Shown here: positions 43,530 through 51,790 of the stretch, in pieces
Position numbering within the stretch: the stretch's first letter is position 1
How the letters are laid out: each line of letters begins with the position of its first letter
Assembly: GCA_964593865.1 (NCBI GenBank)
Contig: CAZQKE010000031.1
Location: 1 to 64,000, forward strand
DNA length: 64,000 bases
Reading direction: 5' to 3'
From: CAZQKE01 sp964593865
GTDB taxonomy: Bacteria > Chloroflexota > Anaerolineae > JAAYZQ01
Program-made: the position numbers and the translations under genes
The notes under the pieces: model-generated
Told to the model about the DNA's origin: nothing
Databases searched by the model: none
Seen by the model: the letters and a program-made list of their open reading frames with translations, nothing else

Positions 43530-43694
43530 CCCATGCTCGCCGATGTTACGCAATGATGGTAGAAGCATTGCAGGCGGAGGACCGGAGATGAACCCCGCGT
43601 CCGGTTTGGTGTTCTGGCCGAACCGGGCGACGGGGCATTTTCGCGTTATCTAGGAGATGTGGGACGGAAAGGAAGGATAGCTGCAGGAGGGTAC
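43530..43694 (+). promoter_or_regulatory. Long structured 5' leader
   Basis: Contains GCAATG/CATTGC, ACCGGA/TCCGGT and a long-range CCCCG/CGGGG pairing before the AGGAGG ribosome binding site at 43685-43690. I recognise no known riboswitch class. No coding content is seen. Confidence 0.35.
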
Positions 43695-46600
43695 ATGGAA
43701 GAGAAGATGAATCCAATCGTTCAGGGATTGACCGAGTTGCTGGAGGGAAAGACGGGGGCCTGGATCCTCAATGTACTGATCGTTATCCTGGTGATCGCCA
43801 GTCTCTTACTCCCTCCCGTCTCGGCCCAGGAGCGGATCTTGGATGCGGGATACACCGCGATTGACAAGGATGAAGGCGGCTCTGTGGTAGACCCCGACGG
43901 AATGCAGGTGACAATCCTGCCGACGGGCATGGAAAAGGACATCAAGATCAAAGAAGAACAGGTCCCCATGGTCCGCTTCCTGGAAGGCTCGGCGGGCAAG
44001 GAAATGAAGGAAGCGGCGGCAGCCATTCCCCCTCATTTGCAGGCCAAAAGCCCCGTTTACCAAGTGAGTGTCAAAGGCCCTATGCCGACCGATGTCGTCG
44101 TCAGCGTGCCCATTCCCAATGCTGCCGAACCTTATGAGACTCTGTCGCTCTACAACTGGACGGGAGAAGAATGGGAATTCGTCCCTTCGCAGTTGATCGT
44201 TGAGGACGATCTCCTTGAATCCCGGCTGGATTATGTGCCTTCGGCCTTTGCCGCTTTCCAGTGTGGGGCACAACCGCCCCGCGTCAGTGCGGAATTGCCC
44301 GACTATGTCTCCTTGCCGGATCTGGGCGAGCGAGCACTGGCCGAGTTGAACCCCCTGGGCTACTACTTGGGGGACCACAATGACATCACCGGCAACTTGG
44401 GCAACCTGCCCGGCACAGATGGACAGGAAACATACCTGGTCCTGCCCACCTTGCGTAACTGGTACGATGACGGCATCGTGCGCAGTGACCTGGTAGATAA
44501 CATGTTGGTCATCCCCGAATCCCGCGATGAGCACATTCAGAACATCGTCAACCTGGTTGTGGCCGAAATGTATGCCGGGATTGACATTGACTACCGGGGG
44601 ATCAACCCCGACCTCCGGGAACAATTCACCGATTTCATCACCAAATTGGCCATCCAGCTGCACAACAAAGGCAAAAGGCTCACCATCCATGTAGAGGAGC
44701 CGGTCCAGATCGCCGAAGACCGCTGGGAAACAGGAGCCTACGATTGGAAGGCCCTGGGCCGGGTGGTGGACGGCTTCAAATTCCCGGCCTTTGTGGATCC
44801 GGCGGCCTATGCGCCCGGCGGCAAAATGGAAGCCCTGTTGTGGTGGGCCGTGGGGGAGGTTGAGCGGTATAAACTCCAGCCTGTGCTTTCGGCGCGCAGT
44901 GTGGAGAACGCGGGAGGAGTCCTGATTGAGCATACCTACCGCGACGCCCTGGCCAAGTTGAGCAAGGTAGCCGTACAGCAGGGAGATTCCTCCCTCATCC
45001 CCGGCGAGCAGGTGACGGTGGGGCTGGATACGGCGGGCGTGCAATTTGACCCCGCCATCGGCCAGTACTGGTTTACCTATGTGGATGAGGCCAGCGGTCA
45101 GCAAAGGACCGTTTGGTTGGAAGATGCCAGCAGCTTGAGCCACAAATTGGACCTCATGAGCCGCTTCAACCTGGGCGGTGTGGCGGTGCGGGCCATGTGG
45201 GATGAGGGGAACGACCCTCGCGTTTGGAACGTTGTCGGCGAGTACCAAGCCTCGGCCCAGGCAGCCCCCCCGCCCGTGGAAAGCAACTTTTCGGTGGTCT
45301 GGCGCATTGAAACCGAAGACGGACAGGTTACGGAACAGGTGACGGGCCTGGACCAGCGGAGCTTCACCTGGACCGCGCCCGACCGGCCGGGCCGGTATGC
45401 CATCGGCGTTTCCATCGTCGCCAACGACGGCCAGACGGTGGCCGGGGCGCAGCGTGTCGCCCTTGTGGTGGAGGAACCGACCCCAACGCCGACTCCTACC
45501 CCCACGCCCACCCCTGTTCCGACTCTGACCCCGACGCCGTTGCCTTCTCCTACCCCGCAACCCACGGCAACGCCCAAGCCGACGCCTAAACCCAAAAAAT
45601 CATCGGGGAAAAAGAGTTCCTCCTCATCGGGGGGCGGCACGAGCTACCCCGCACCCAACACCAACTTTGGCTACGGCATCCAAGCGCACATGGTCCACAA
45701 CGGCCAAGCCGGTATCGTGATGGCCAAGGTCAAAGACCTAGGCTTTGGCTGGGTCAAACAACAGGTTGAATGGAAGCATTTTGAACCGGCCAAAGGCAAC
45801 TACCAATGGGGTGCGTTGGATGAGATCGTCGACGCGGCCAACGGCGCGGGTGTCAAGATCCTGTTCAGCGTCGTCAACGCGCCCCTTTGGGCACGGACCG
45901 GGCAGGACACAAGCGTGGGTGGCCCCCCCAACAACCCCCAAGACCTGGCCGACTTTTTGGGAGCCATGGCGGGCCGCTACTGTAATTCCAGCGTCAAGGC
46001 CATTGAGGTTTGGAACGAACAGAACCTGCACTACGAATGGGGCAACATGAAGATCGATCCGGCGGCCTACATGAACCTGCTCAAACCAGCGTACAAGGCC
46101 ATCAAAGCCGTTTGCCCCAAGATGATCGTCGTCAGCGGCGCGCTGACGCCCACCGGTGCGCCGCCGCCCAAAGCCATGGACGATGTGGCCTACCTGGACG
46201 GCATGTACAAAAACGGCCTCAAAAACTACAGCGACGCCATTGGCGCCCACCCTAGCGGCTACAATGTGGCCCCCTGGGTCAAAGGTGGGCAGGATGCTTG
46301 CGACTTTATCACCCAACAAGGTTCCTCCTTCCGGGGGCCGTGCCAAACGTTGCACCGTTCCTGGAGCTTCTACGGCACGCTGCATCAGTACTACAACGTA
46401 ATGAAAAAGTACGGCGACGGCAAGAAAAAGATCTGGCCCACCGAGTTCGGTTGGGCAACCAACTGGATCGGCGACCCCAACTACGGCTATGCGCAGGACA
46501 ACACCCGCCAAGAGCAGGCCGAGTGGACGGTCAAAGCCTATCAGCTGATGAAGCAGTGGGGGTTTGTCGGTGTCGCCTTCCTCTGGAACCTGAATTTTGC

Positions 46601-46700
46601 CGTCGTCGCTCCGGGTACGGAAAAGGCCCAATGGGGCATCGTCAACCCCGACTGGACCCCAACACAGACCTATAACGCCCTGAAGAACATGAAAAAATAA
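43695..46700 (+). CDS. Secreted two-domain protein: GH18-like domain plus GH39/GH5-like barrel
   Basis: 1,001 residues from ATG 43695, just after AGGAGG. N-terminal hydrophobic export segment (about 20-42). A GH18/YaaH-like domain (about 200-510) has the strand AGIDIDYRGINPDLREQF near 295, where the usual catalytic Glu after D-x-D-x is Arg, so this domain may be non-catalytic. An Ig-like module (about 530-595) and a (TP)n-rich then Lys/Ser-rich linker (about 597-652) follow. The C-terminal barrel (about 660-1001) has WVKQQVEWKHFEP, VWNEQN near 771 and PTEFGWA near 916 as candidate catalytic glutamates. It is paralogous to the barrels at 4761 and 46828. Confidence 0.8.
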   Translation: MEEKMNPIVQGLTELLEGKTGAWILNVLIVILVIASLLLPPVSAQERILDAGYTAIDKDEGGSVVDPDGMQVTILPTGMEKDIKIKEEQVPMVRFLEGSAGKEMKEAAAAIPPHLQAKSPVYQVSVKGPMPTDVVVSVPIPNAAEPYETLSLYNWTGEEWEFVPSQLIVEDDLLESRLDYVPSAFAAFQCGAQPPRVSAELPDYVSLPDLGERALAELNPLGYYLGDHNDITGNLGNLPGTDGQETYLVLPTLRNWYDDGIVRSDLVDNMLVIPESRDEHIQNIVNLVVAEMYAGIDIDYRGINPDLREQFTDFITKLAIQLHNKGKRLTIHVEEPVQIAEDRWETGAYDWKALGRVVDGFKFPAFVDPAAYAPGGKMEALLWWAVGEVERYKLQPVLSARSVENAGGVLIEHTYRDALAKLSKVAVQQGDSSLIPGEQVTVGLDTAGVQFDPAIGQYWFTYVDEASGQQRTVWLEDASSLSHKLDLMSRFNLGGVAVRAMWDEGNDPRVWNVVGEYQASAQAAPPPVESNFSVVWRIETEDGQVTEQVTGLDQRSFTWTAPDRPGRYAIGVSIVANDGQTVAGAQRVALVVEEPTPTPTPTPTPTPVPTLTPTPLPSPTPQPTATPKPTPKPKKSSGKKSSSSSGGGTSYPAPNTNFGYGIQAHMVHNGQAGIVMAKVKDLGFGWVKQQVEWKHFEPAKGNYQWGALDEIVDAANGAGVKILFSVVNAPLWARTGQDTSVGGPPNNPQDLADFLGAMAGRYCNSSVKAIEVWNEQNLHYEWGNMKIDPAAYMNLLKPAYKAIKAVCPKMIVVSGALTPTGAPPPKAMDDVAYLDGMYKNGLKNYSDAIGAHPSGYNVAPWVKGGQDACDFITQQGSSFRGPCQTLHRSWSFYGTLHQYYNVMKKYGDGKKKIWPTEFGWATNWIGDPNYGYAQDNTRQEQAEWTVKAYQLMKQWGFVGVAFLWNLNFAVVAPGTEKAQWGIVNPDWTPTQTYNALKNMKK

Positions 46701-46710
46701 TGGGGATGAT

Positions 46711-46740
46711 CGGGGCACGGGCGATACCGCCCGTGCCCCG
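46711..46740. terminator. Strong hairpin after the surface glycosidase gene
   Basis: Perfect 13-bp stem CGGGGCACGGGCG / CGCCCGTGCCCCG with loop ATAC, 11 nt after the stop codon. There is no T-tract. It probably ends or stabilises the upstream transcript. Confidence 0.6.
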
Positions 46741-46827
46741 GCGTTAGAGCCACCTAGATTTGGCGAATGAATGGCCGACAGTTAAGTTGTCGTTCCCTAT
46801 GAACGGCAAGACCCGACAGGAAAACCC

Positions 46828-48339
46828 ATGACACAGAAAAAACACCAGGAAACCGGCAACGGCAATCGCGGCTTGACCCTTGTGGTCACCTTGCTGGGCA
46901 TCGGGATCGTCTTGGCCGTCCTTTTCATAGGCGCGGCTTTGATCTTGCGGCTGCTCTCCGAACCGGAGCCAAGACAGGTGGCCGTTTCCCCGACACTGCG
47001 ACCTACCTTCACCGCCCCTGTCGGAACCGCAACTCGGTCACCGATCCCCACCGTGCCCCCGACGACTTTGCCGGGCGAAGCGACCGCCGTCCCGTCCCCC
47101 ACCGTGCTGTTCCCCACCGCCGGTCCGCCGCCCTCACCGACGGTACTGTTCCCTACCGCCGGTCCGCCGCCGACGACCGGTGTGCCCCGGCTCACCGCAG
47201 CTCCCCCTTCCCCCACCCCGGCGCCACCGACCAATACCCCACGCCCGTCCGGGTCGCCGCCGCGCATGGCCTCCCCCGATTACGGCATTCAGGCTTTTCT
47301 TTGGTGGCGGCCCGAAGTAGCCCACCGTGACCTGGGCCTCATCCGCGACGCCGGGTTTACGTGGGTCAAACAATGGTTTGCTTGGCGTGACATTGAAGGA
47401 AAAGGCAAAGGGCAATATGACTGGTCCACCGCCGACCGAATCGTAGACCAGGTTGAAGAGTTCGGCCTCAACCTGCTGGTCCGGGTGGATCATGCCCCCG
47501 ATTGGGCCGGCCCACCGCCGGGAAACATTGACCACTTTACCGACTTTTTGACGGCCATGGCTACCCGCTACAAGGGCCGTGTCTATGCCTACCAAATTTG
47601 GAATGAACCAAACCTGGCCCGCGAGTGGGGCAACAAGCCTCCCAACGCTGCCGAATATACCCAAATGTTGAAAAAGGCATATACCGCTCTCAAGGCGGTG
47701 GACCCCAACATCATTGTCATTACTGCCGGATTGGCCCCCACCACTGAATTGAGCAAACGGGCCGTACCCGACACCAAGTTCGTCCAGGCCATGTATGACG
47801 CCGGGGCCAAACCCTACTTTGACATGCTGGGCGTCCACGGCGCAGGCTACAAAGCTCCGCCGGAGATGGACCCGGCCCAGGTAGCTACCGACCCCAATTA
47901 CTACAACGTCGGCGACCCCAATTGCCCCGGCGATCCTTGCCGCATCTACTGCTTTCGCCATGTGGAGGACCTGCGGCAGATTATGGTCAATAACGGCGAC
48001 GCCAACAAACGGGTAGTCGTGCTGGAATTCGGTTGGACGCGGGATGAGCGGCCCGACAGCCCTTACTATTGGCACCGGGTGAAGGATCAGTTTGAGCAAG
48101 GGGACTATATGGTCCGGGCCTACAAATACGCCAAAGCCCACTGGCAGCCCTGGATCGGAGTCATGAGCCTGATCTACATGCCCGATGCCCAATGGACGCC
48201 GAACGACGAACAATATTGGTGGTCGGTCATGGAGCCGAGCCAGGTAAACGAGCTAAAACTCAAGGCCCCTTACGTGATGCTCTGTCAGTACATCCGCGCC
48301 GAACGGGGTTTGGGCAAGTGCCCCTACGCCCCCGATTAG
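46828..48339 (+). CDS. Membrane-anchored GH39/GH5-like protein with Pro/Thr-rich linker
   Basis: 503 residues. A short cytosolic N-terminus, one membrane segment (about 16-42), then a Pro/Thr/Ser-rich linker to about 148 containing a 13-residue tandem repeat (SPTVLFPTAGPPP twice). The barrel from about 152 starts YGIQAFLWWRPEVAHRDLGL and has WVKQWFAWRDIE, IWNEPN near 257 and VVLEFGWTRD near 399, the predicted acid/base and nucleophile glutamates. The domain matches the C-terminal half of the preceding gene and the protein at 4761, implying local duplication. Substrate unknown. Its stop overlaps the convergent next gene by 4 bp. Confidence 0.78.
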   Translation: MTQKKHQETGNGNRGLTLVVTLLGIGIVLAVLFIGAALILRLLSEPEPRQVAVSPTLRPTFTAPVGTATRSPIPTVPPTTLPGEATAVPSPTVLFPTAGPPPSPTVLFPTAGPPPTTGVPRLTAAPPSPTPAPPTNTPRPSGSPPRMASPDYGIQAFLWWRPEVAHRDLGLIRDAGFTWVKQWFAWRDIEGKGKGQYDWSTADRIVDQVEEFGLNLLVRVDHAPDWAGPPPGNIDHFTDFLTAMATRYKGRVYAYQIWNEPNLAREWGNKPPNAAEYTQMLKKAYTALKAVDPNIIVITAGLAPTTELSKRAVPDTKFVQAMYDAGAKPYFDMLGVHGAGYKAPPEMDPAQVATDPNYYNVGDPNCPGDPCRIYCFRHVEDLRQIMVNNGDANKRVVVLEFGWTRDERPDSPYYWHRVKDQFEQGDYMVRAYKYAKAHWQPWIGVMSLIYMPDAQWTPNDEQYWWSVMEPSQVNELKLKAPYVMLCQYIRAERGLGKCPYAPD

Positions 48340-49028
48340 TACGTTCGCTGCCAATCTACCCGATAGCCGCCGGCCACGTTGGGATCAAACTGGATCGGCG
48401 TCTGGGTGCTGATGTGATTGCCGTTAGCATCCACCACCACGACGTACCAGACAACGGGGTCGTGGCCGATGGGGATGTTGTACTGACCGATCTCGTTGCC
48501 CCCTTTGGTAGCTGCGGGTGGCAGCGTGTTCCACTCGTTGAAGGCCTGCACCAAAACCCCTTCTAAAGGATTGCCCGCAGCATCCCGAACCGTGCCGAAA
48601 ATGTAGCAGCAGTTGGGATAGGTAGGATCGGCGGCTGCCGGGCCGCCCAATCGGAACTGGTAGGCAGGCGCGGGAACGGGCGTGGGAGGTGGTGCGGCGG
48701 TAGGCGAGACCGTCGGCGGGGCGACCGATGGCTCGGTCGGTGAGGGGGGAGCAGTGGACGGCGTATCGGTCGGCTGTGGCGATTCCGGCGTGGTCGTCGG
48801 CACGATAACGGTGGGGACAATGACCACATCGGCGGTAGGAGTCGGCGAAGGGGGAATAGGAGAAGGCAGCAAGACGGTCCTGGTGGGCCGGGGTGTCGGC
48901 TGAGTGCGAGAAAGGGGCTGGGCACGCAGTGCCTCCCGGCTGGCCATAAAGCCGGTGAAAGCAACGTACATCCCCAAACCCAAGACAAGGAGAACGATGA
49001 GGAAACCAAACGCATACCCTTTGTTCAT
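48336..49028 (-). CDS. Membrane-anchored Pro/Thr-rich protein with carboxypeptidase-regulatory-like domain
   Basis: 230 residues from ATG 49028 (MNKGYAFGFLIVLL). One N-terminal membrane segment (about 6-28), a Pro/Thr/Ser-rich linker (about 40-130) and a beta-rich domain (about 135-230) with CCYIFGTVRDAAGNPLEGV, typical of carboxypeptidase-regulatory/CNA-B-like folds. Likely a small surface protein. No Shine-Dalgarno is visible and the promoter places the start point at or beside the ATG, so the mRNA may be leaderless. Confidence 0.75.
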   Translation of the reverse strand: MNKGYAFGFLIVLLVLGLGMYVAFTGFMASREALRAQPLSRTQPTPRPTRTVLLPSPIPPSPTPTADVVIVPTVIVPTTTPESPQPTDTPSTAPPSPTEPSVAPPTVSPTAAPPPTPVPAPAYQFRLGGPAAADPTYPNCCYIFGTVRDAAGNPLEGVLVQAFNEWNTLPPAATKGGNEIGQYNIPIGHDPVVWYVVVVDANGNHISTQTPIQFDPNVAGGYRVDWQRTY

Positions 49029-49035
49029 GGCTGCA

Positions 49036-49064
49036 ATGATACCATTGCTGGGAGCAATTGGCAA
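49036..49064 (-). promoter_or_regulatory. Promoter for a possibly leaderless mRNA
   Basis: TTGCCA (49064-49059), 17-nt spacer, TATCAT (49041-49036) on the minus strand. The expected start point (about 49029) coincides with the ATG ending at 49028. Confidence 0.5.
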
Positions 49065-49080
49065 ATCCGGGTAGCCCAAT

Positions 49081-49109
49081 TTGCATTTTTCGTGTAGGGG
49101 TGCTATAAT
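49081..49109 (+). promoter_or_regulatory. Promoter of tRNA-Val
   Basis: TTGCAT (49081-49086), 17-nt spacer, TATAAT (49104-49109), 12 nt before the tRNA. Confidence 0.75.
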
Positions 49110-49120
49110 AAGCGTCGTCC

Positions 49121-49194
49121 GGGCGAGTAGCTCAGCTGGCTAGAGCGCATGCCTCACATGCATGAGGTCAGGGGTTCGAGTCCCTTCTCGCCCA
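49121..49194 (+). tRNA. tRNA-Val (anticodon CAC)
   Basis: 74 nt. The acceptor stem GGGCGAG pairs with CTCGCCC, discriminator A at 49194. D-arm GCTC/GAGC; anticodon stem CATGC/GCATG with loop CTCACAT, so the anticodon is CAC, reading GUG (Val). T-loop TTCGAGT. The 3' CCA is not encoded and must be added enzymatically. Confidence 0.95.
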
Positions 49195-49204
49195 TTGTCA
49201 GTGG

Positions 49205-49250
49205 AACCGTGGTCGCATGAGGCCGTGGGCTGGGGTGCGCGACCACGGTT
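49205..49250 (+). terminator. Hairpin after tRNA-Val
   Basis: AACCGTGGTCGC (49205-49216) pairs perfectly with GCGACCACGGTT (49239-49250), followed by TCTTAT. It lies 10 nt after the tRNA and before the histidine kinase start. Confidence 0.6.
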
Positions 49251-49283
49251 TCTTATAGAAGGCGGTGAAACGGCAACGCTGAC

Positions 49284-51017
49284 ATGGCCTCTTCAAAACA
49301 GGAGCCAGCGCAGGCAACAGAAAGAGGACAGTCTACGACAGATTGGGCACTCTGCTTGGTACGGTGGGGGATCTTTGTCTATCTCCTCGGTATCGTGCTG
49401 ATCAATCCTCTTGGTTCTCCATCCTTGCCCATCCTTTTCCTTCTGGCTGCGGCTTTCGGCGCGTACAATCTGACAATCACCGTCCTGCTGGCTCTGCAAG
49501 CGCTGCTCCGTGCCATCCCGGCCTTTACCCTAATTGCCGATACCCTCTTTGTCTTGGCGATCATCCATCTCTCCGGTGGTGTGGTCAGCCCTTTCTTTTT
49601 CCTGCCGCTTTTCCCGATTCTGTCTGCTTCTGTGCGTTTTGGTTGGGAACTAGGGCTGGTGTCGGCGGTGATTTACGGCTTCTCCCTGGCCTTCAGAGAG
49701 GTGTTGGGTTGGGAAGAAGGTCGCCCCTTGAGCGATCTGCTGCCCGCCTTTTCGCAGTCCGCGATGTTTGTCCTGGCCGCAGTGGTCGGCGGTGTGGCGG
49801 CACAAAAGCCTGCCGCCGACCGAGAAGTCACCCGGTCCGGTCCCCTGGTGCCCGAACGGGTCAAGATGGTTTATGAGCTGGCCTCAACCCTGAGCGCAAC
49901 TCTCAACTACCAACGGGTGCTGGAGGCTATCTTGGACATTAGCCATTTGGGGTTCGACGAGCTGGGCTATCGCATGGGCGAATCGGCGGCTATGGTCCTT
50001 TTGTATGACGAGCACCAGGAACTGTATCCCGCTTCCTACCGCAACCTCATAGTCCCCGAAGATGAAAAACGCAGGATCAAAGGCGTTTCCGGCATCGTGG
50101 GCCGGGCCATTGATAACGCCCAGGCCGTCATCGGTGGGTCCCCCGCAAACGATCCGGAGTTGCGCGTCTTTCGTTCCCTGGAGCACTGCAAGTCCATGCT
50201 GTGTGTCCCCCTCCGGGCCGGGTTTGAGACCTATGGTGCGGTGCTGTTCGCCTCCGTCAAGCCCAATGCTTACAACCAGGAGCATTTGGATCTGCTGACG
50301 ATCTTTTGTAACCAGGCTACCATCGCCCTGCAGAATGCCACCTTGTACCAGACCCTGCAGGAGGAGCGGGACAAGATCATTGATCAGGAGGAAAAAGCCC
50401 GCCATAAACTGGCCCGCGATCTGCACGACGGCCCCACTCAGGACGTGGCGGCCATTGCCATGCGGCTCAATTTTGCCCGCTTGCTTATTGACCGCGATCC
50501 CGCCCGTGCCAGGGTGGAGCTGGCCCGTTTGGAAGACCTGGCCCACCGCACGGTCAAGGAGATCCGGTCCATGCTCTTCACTTTGCGTCCTATCATCTTG
50601 GAAACGGAGGGCTTGGTTGCTGCCCTGAACCAGTATGCCGAGAATCTGCGTCAGAATGACAACCTGCCGGTGGAGATCGACGCGGAACAGTACCGCGACT
50701 GCTTGGATAGCGAAGCTCAAGGTGTTGTCTTTGCCATCATAGAGGAAGCGGTCAACAATGCCAAAAAGCACGCAGAAGCATCGCGTATCTTGGTGAGACT
50801 CGCAGTGCAAGGGGACATTTTTGTTGCCCAGGTCATAGACGACGGCAAGGGGTTTGATGTGCAGGCCGTGGAGGCCAGTTACAGTACGCGGGGCAGCTTG
50901 GGGATGCTCAATCTCAAGGAGCGGGCGGAGCTGATCGGCGGCACGCTGACCATTGACTCGGCCCCCGGTCGTGGGACTCGCATCACCCTCATTGTGCCCG
51001 TTGAGGAAGAGGTCTGA
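49284..51017 (+). CDS. NarL-type sensor histidine kinase with GAF domain
   Basis: 577 residues. Five to six N-terminal membrane segments (about 28-185, MASE-like), a GAF domain (about 195-350), the HisKA_3 dimerisation domain with phospho-accepting His in KLARDLHDGPTQDVAA near 380, and a HATPase_c domain (about 455-575; EEAVNNAKKHAEA, DDGKGFD, GSLGMLNLKERAE). It should phosphorylate a LuxR/NarL-type response regulator, but none is adjacent; the next gene is a membrane protein. Ribosome binding site is weak. Confidence 0.9.
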   Translation: MASSKQEPAQATERGQSTTDWALCLVRWGIFVYLLGIVLINPLGSPSLPILFLLAAAFGAYNLTITVLLALQALLRAIPAFTLIADTLFVLAIIHLSGGVVSPFFFLPLFPILSASVRFGWELGLVSAVIYGFSLAFREVLGWEEGRPLSDLLPAFSQSAMFVLAAVVGGVAAQKPAADREVTRSGPLVPERVKMVYELASTLSATLNYQRVLEAILDISHLGFDELGYRMGESAAMVLLYDEHQELYPASYRNLIVPEDEKRRIKGVSGIVGRAIDNAQAVIGGSPANDPELRVFRSLEHCKSMLCVPLRAGFETYGAVLFASVKPNAYNQEHLDLLTIFCNQATIALQNATLYQTLQEERDKIIDQEEKARHKLARDLHDGPTQDVAAIAMRLNFARLLIDRDPARARVELARLEDLAHRTVKEIRSMLFTLRPIILETEGLVAALNQYAENLRQNDNLPVEIDAEQYRDCLDSEAQGVVFAIIEEAVNNAKKHAEASRILVRLAVQGDIFVAQVIDDGKGFDVQAVEASYSTRGSLGMLNLKERAELIGGTLTIDSAPGRGTRITLIVPVEEEV

Positions 51018-51034
51018 CGTCGGGGGCACTCCTT

Positions 51035-51790
51035 ATGGAGCCGTTGATCCTTTTTGGCAAAGCAGTGCCCCCGCCGGTCGTGTGGGTCGGCATCTCTCTG
51101 GTGGCCTATGTGTTGGCGGTCAACGTCTTGTGGGCCACGCGCCGTTGGCGATTCCGGCACACCCTCGCCGGCCGGGTATGGGTGCAAATGGGGCGTTTTG
51201 CCTTTTATGTGGGGATTCCCTACCTGGCGTTGGGCGGCTGGCCCCGACCACCTTTCCGCGGCGATCTGGCTCCGGCGGATATGGGGCTGGTCGGGCTGAA
51301 CGCCGAATGGCCTCCACCCCGCTGGCTGGAAGCGGCGGGCCGGGGAGTGGAGCTGGGGGTAGTCTCTCTGATCGTACTTGCCCTGGCTTGGTACGGTGCA
51401 CGGCGCATCCCCGGCGGGCAGGCCCTGCGCTTTCCGTACCGGCCGTGGTGGGTGGTGGCGGTCGGTGTCCTTTACGCCCAGGTCCACCGGGCCTTTTACT
51501 GGGGGGCAATGGCCCTCGCCGGAGGGTCGTTGGCCCTCGGTATCCTTTTCGGGGTTGCGTTGGTATTTCTGGAATGGTCGCTGAACCCCTCCTGGCGACA
51601 AGGCTGGCAGGAGGCCAAAACGGCTTCCGAGCAATGGTTGCAGGCAGCGATGGTCTTGGTTGCTGCCCTGCTCTTCTTCCTCACATACAATTTCTGGGTC
51701 TGCTTGGTGGTCCACCTGACACTGGAATCGGTCCTGCGCCGGTGGGGCAGCGTTGCCTTGCAGCTTCCTCCTCGGCAAGGGTACGGCTAA
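51035..51790 (+). CDS. Polytopic membrane protein of unknown function
   Basis: 251 residues with about seven hydrophobic segments. The C-terminal half (FYWGAMALAG, ALVFLEWSLNPSW, FWVCLVVHLTLESVLRRWG) recalls the layout of CPBP-type intramembrane proteins, but the conserved EExxxR motif is not clear. It starts 17 bp after the histidine kinase and could be co-transcribed. The 3' end overlaps the convergent nfnB-like gene by 4 bp. Confidence 0.7.
   Translation: MEPLILFGKAVPPPVVWVGISLVAYVLAVNVLWATRRWRFRHTLAGRVWVQMGRFAFYVGIPYLALGGWPRPPFRGDLAPADMGLVGLNAEWPPPRWLEAAGRGVELGVVSLIVLALAWYGARRIPGGQALRFPYRPWWVVAVGVLYAQVHRAFYWGAMALAGGSLALGILFGVALVFLEWSLNPSWRQGWQEAKTASEQWLQAAMVLVAALLFFLTYNFWVCLVVHLTLESVLRRWGSVALQLPPRQGYG

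Noticed and set aside
43806..45560. Minus-strand frame of 584 codons opposite the GH18-like gene
   Set aside because: Antisense shadow of a gene with clear domains; low-complexity His/Gln/Val composition and no ribosome binding site.
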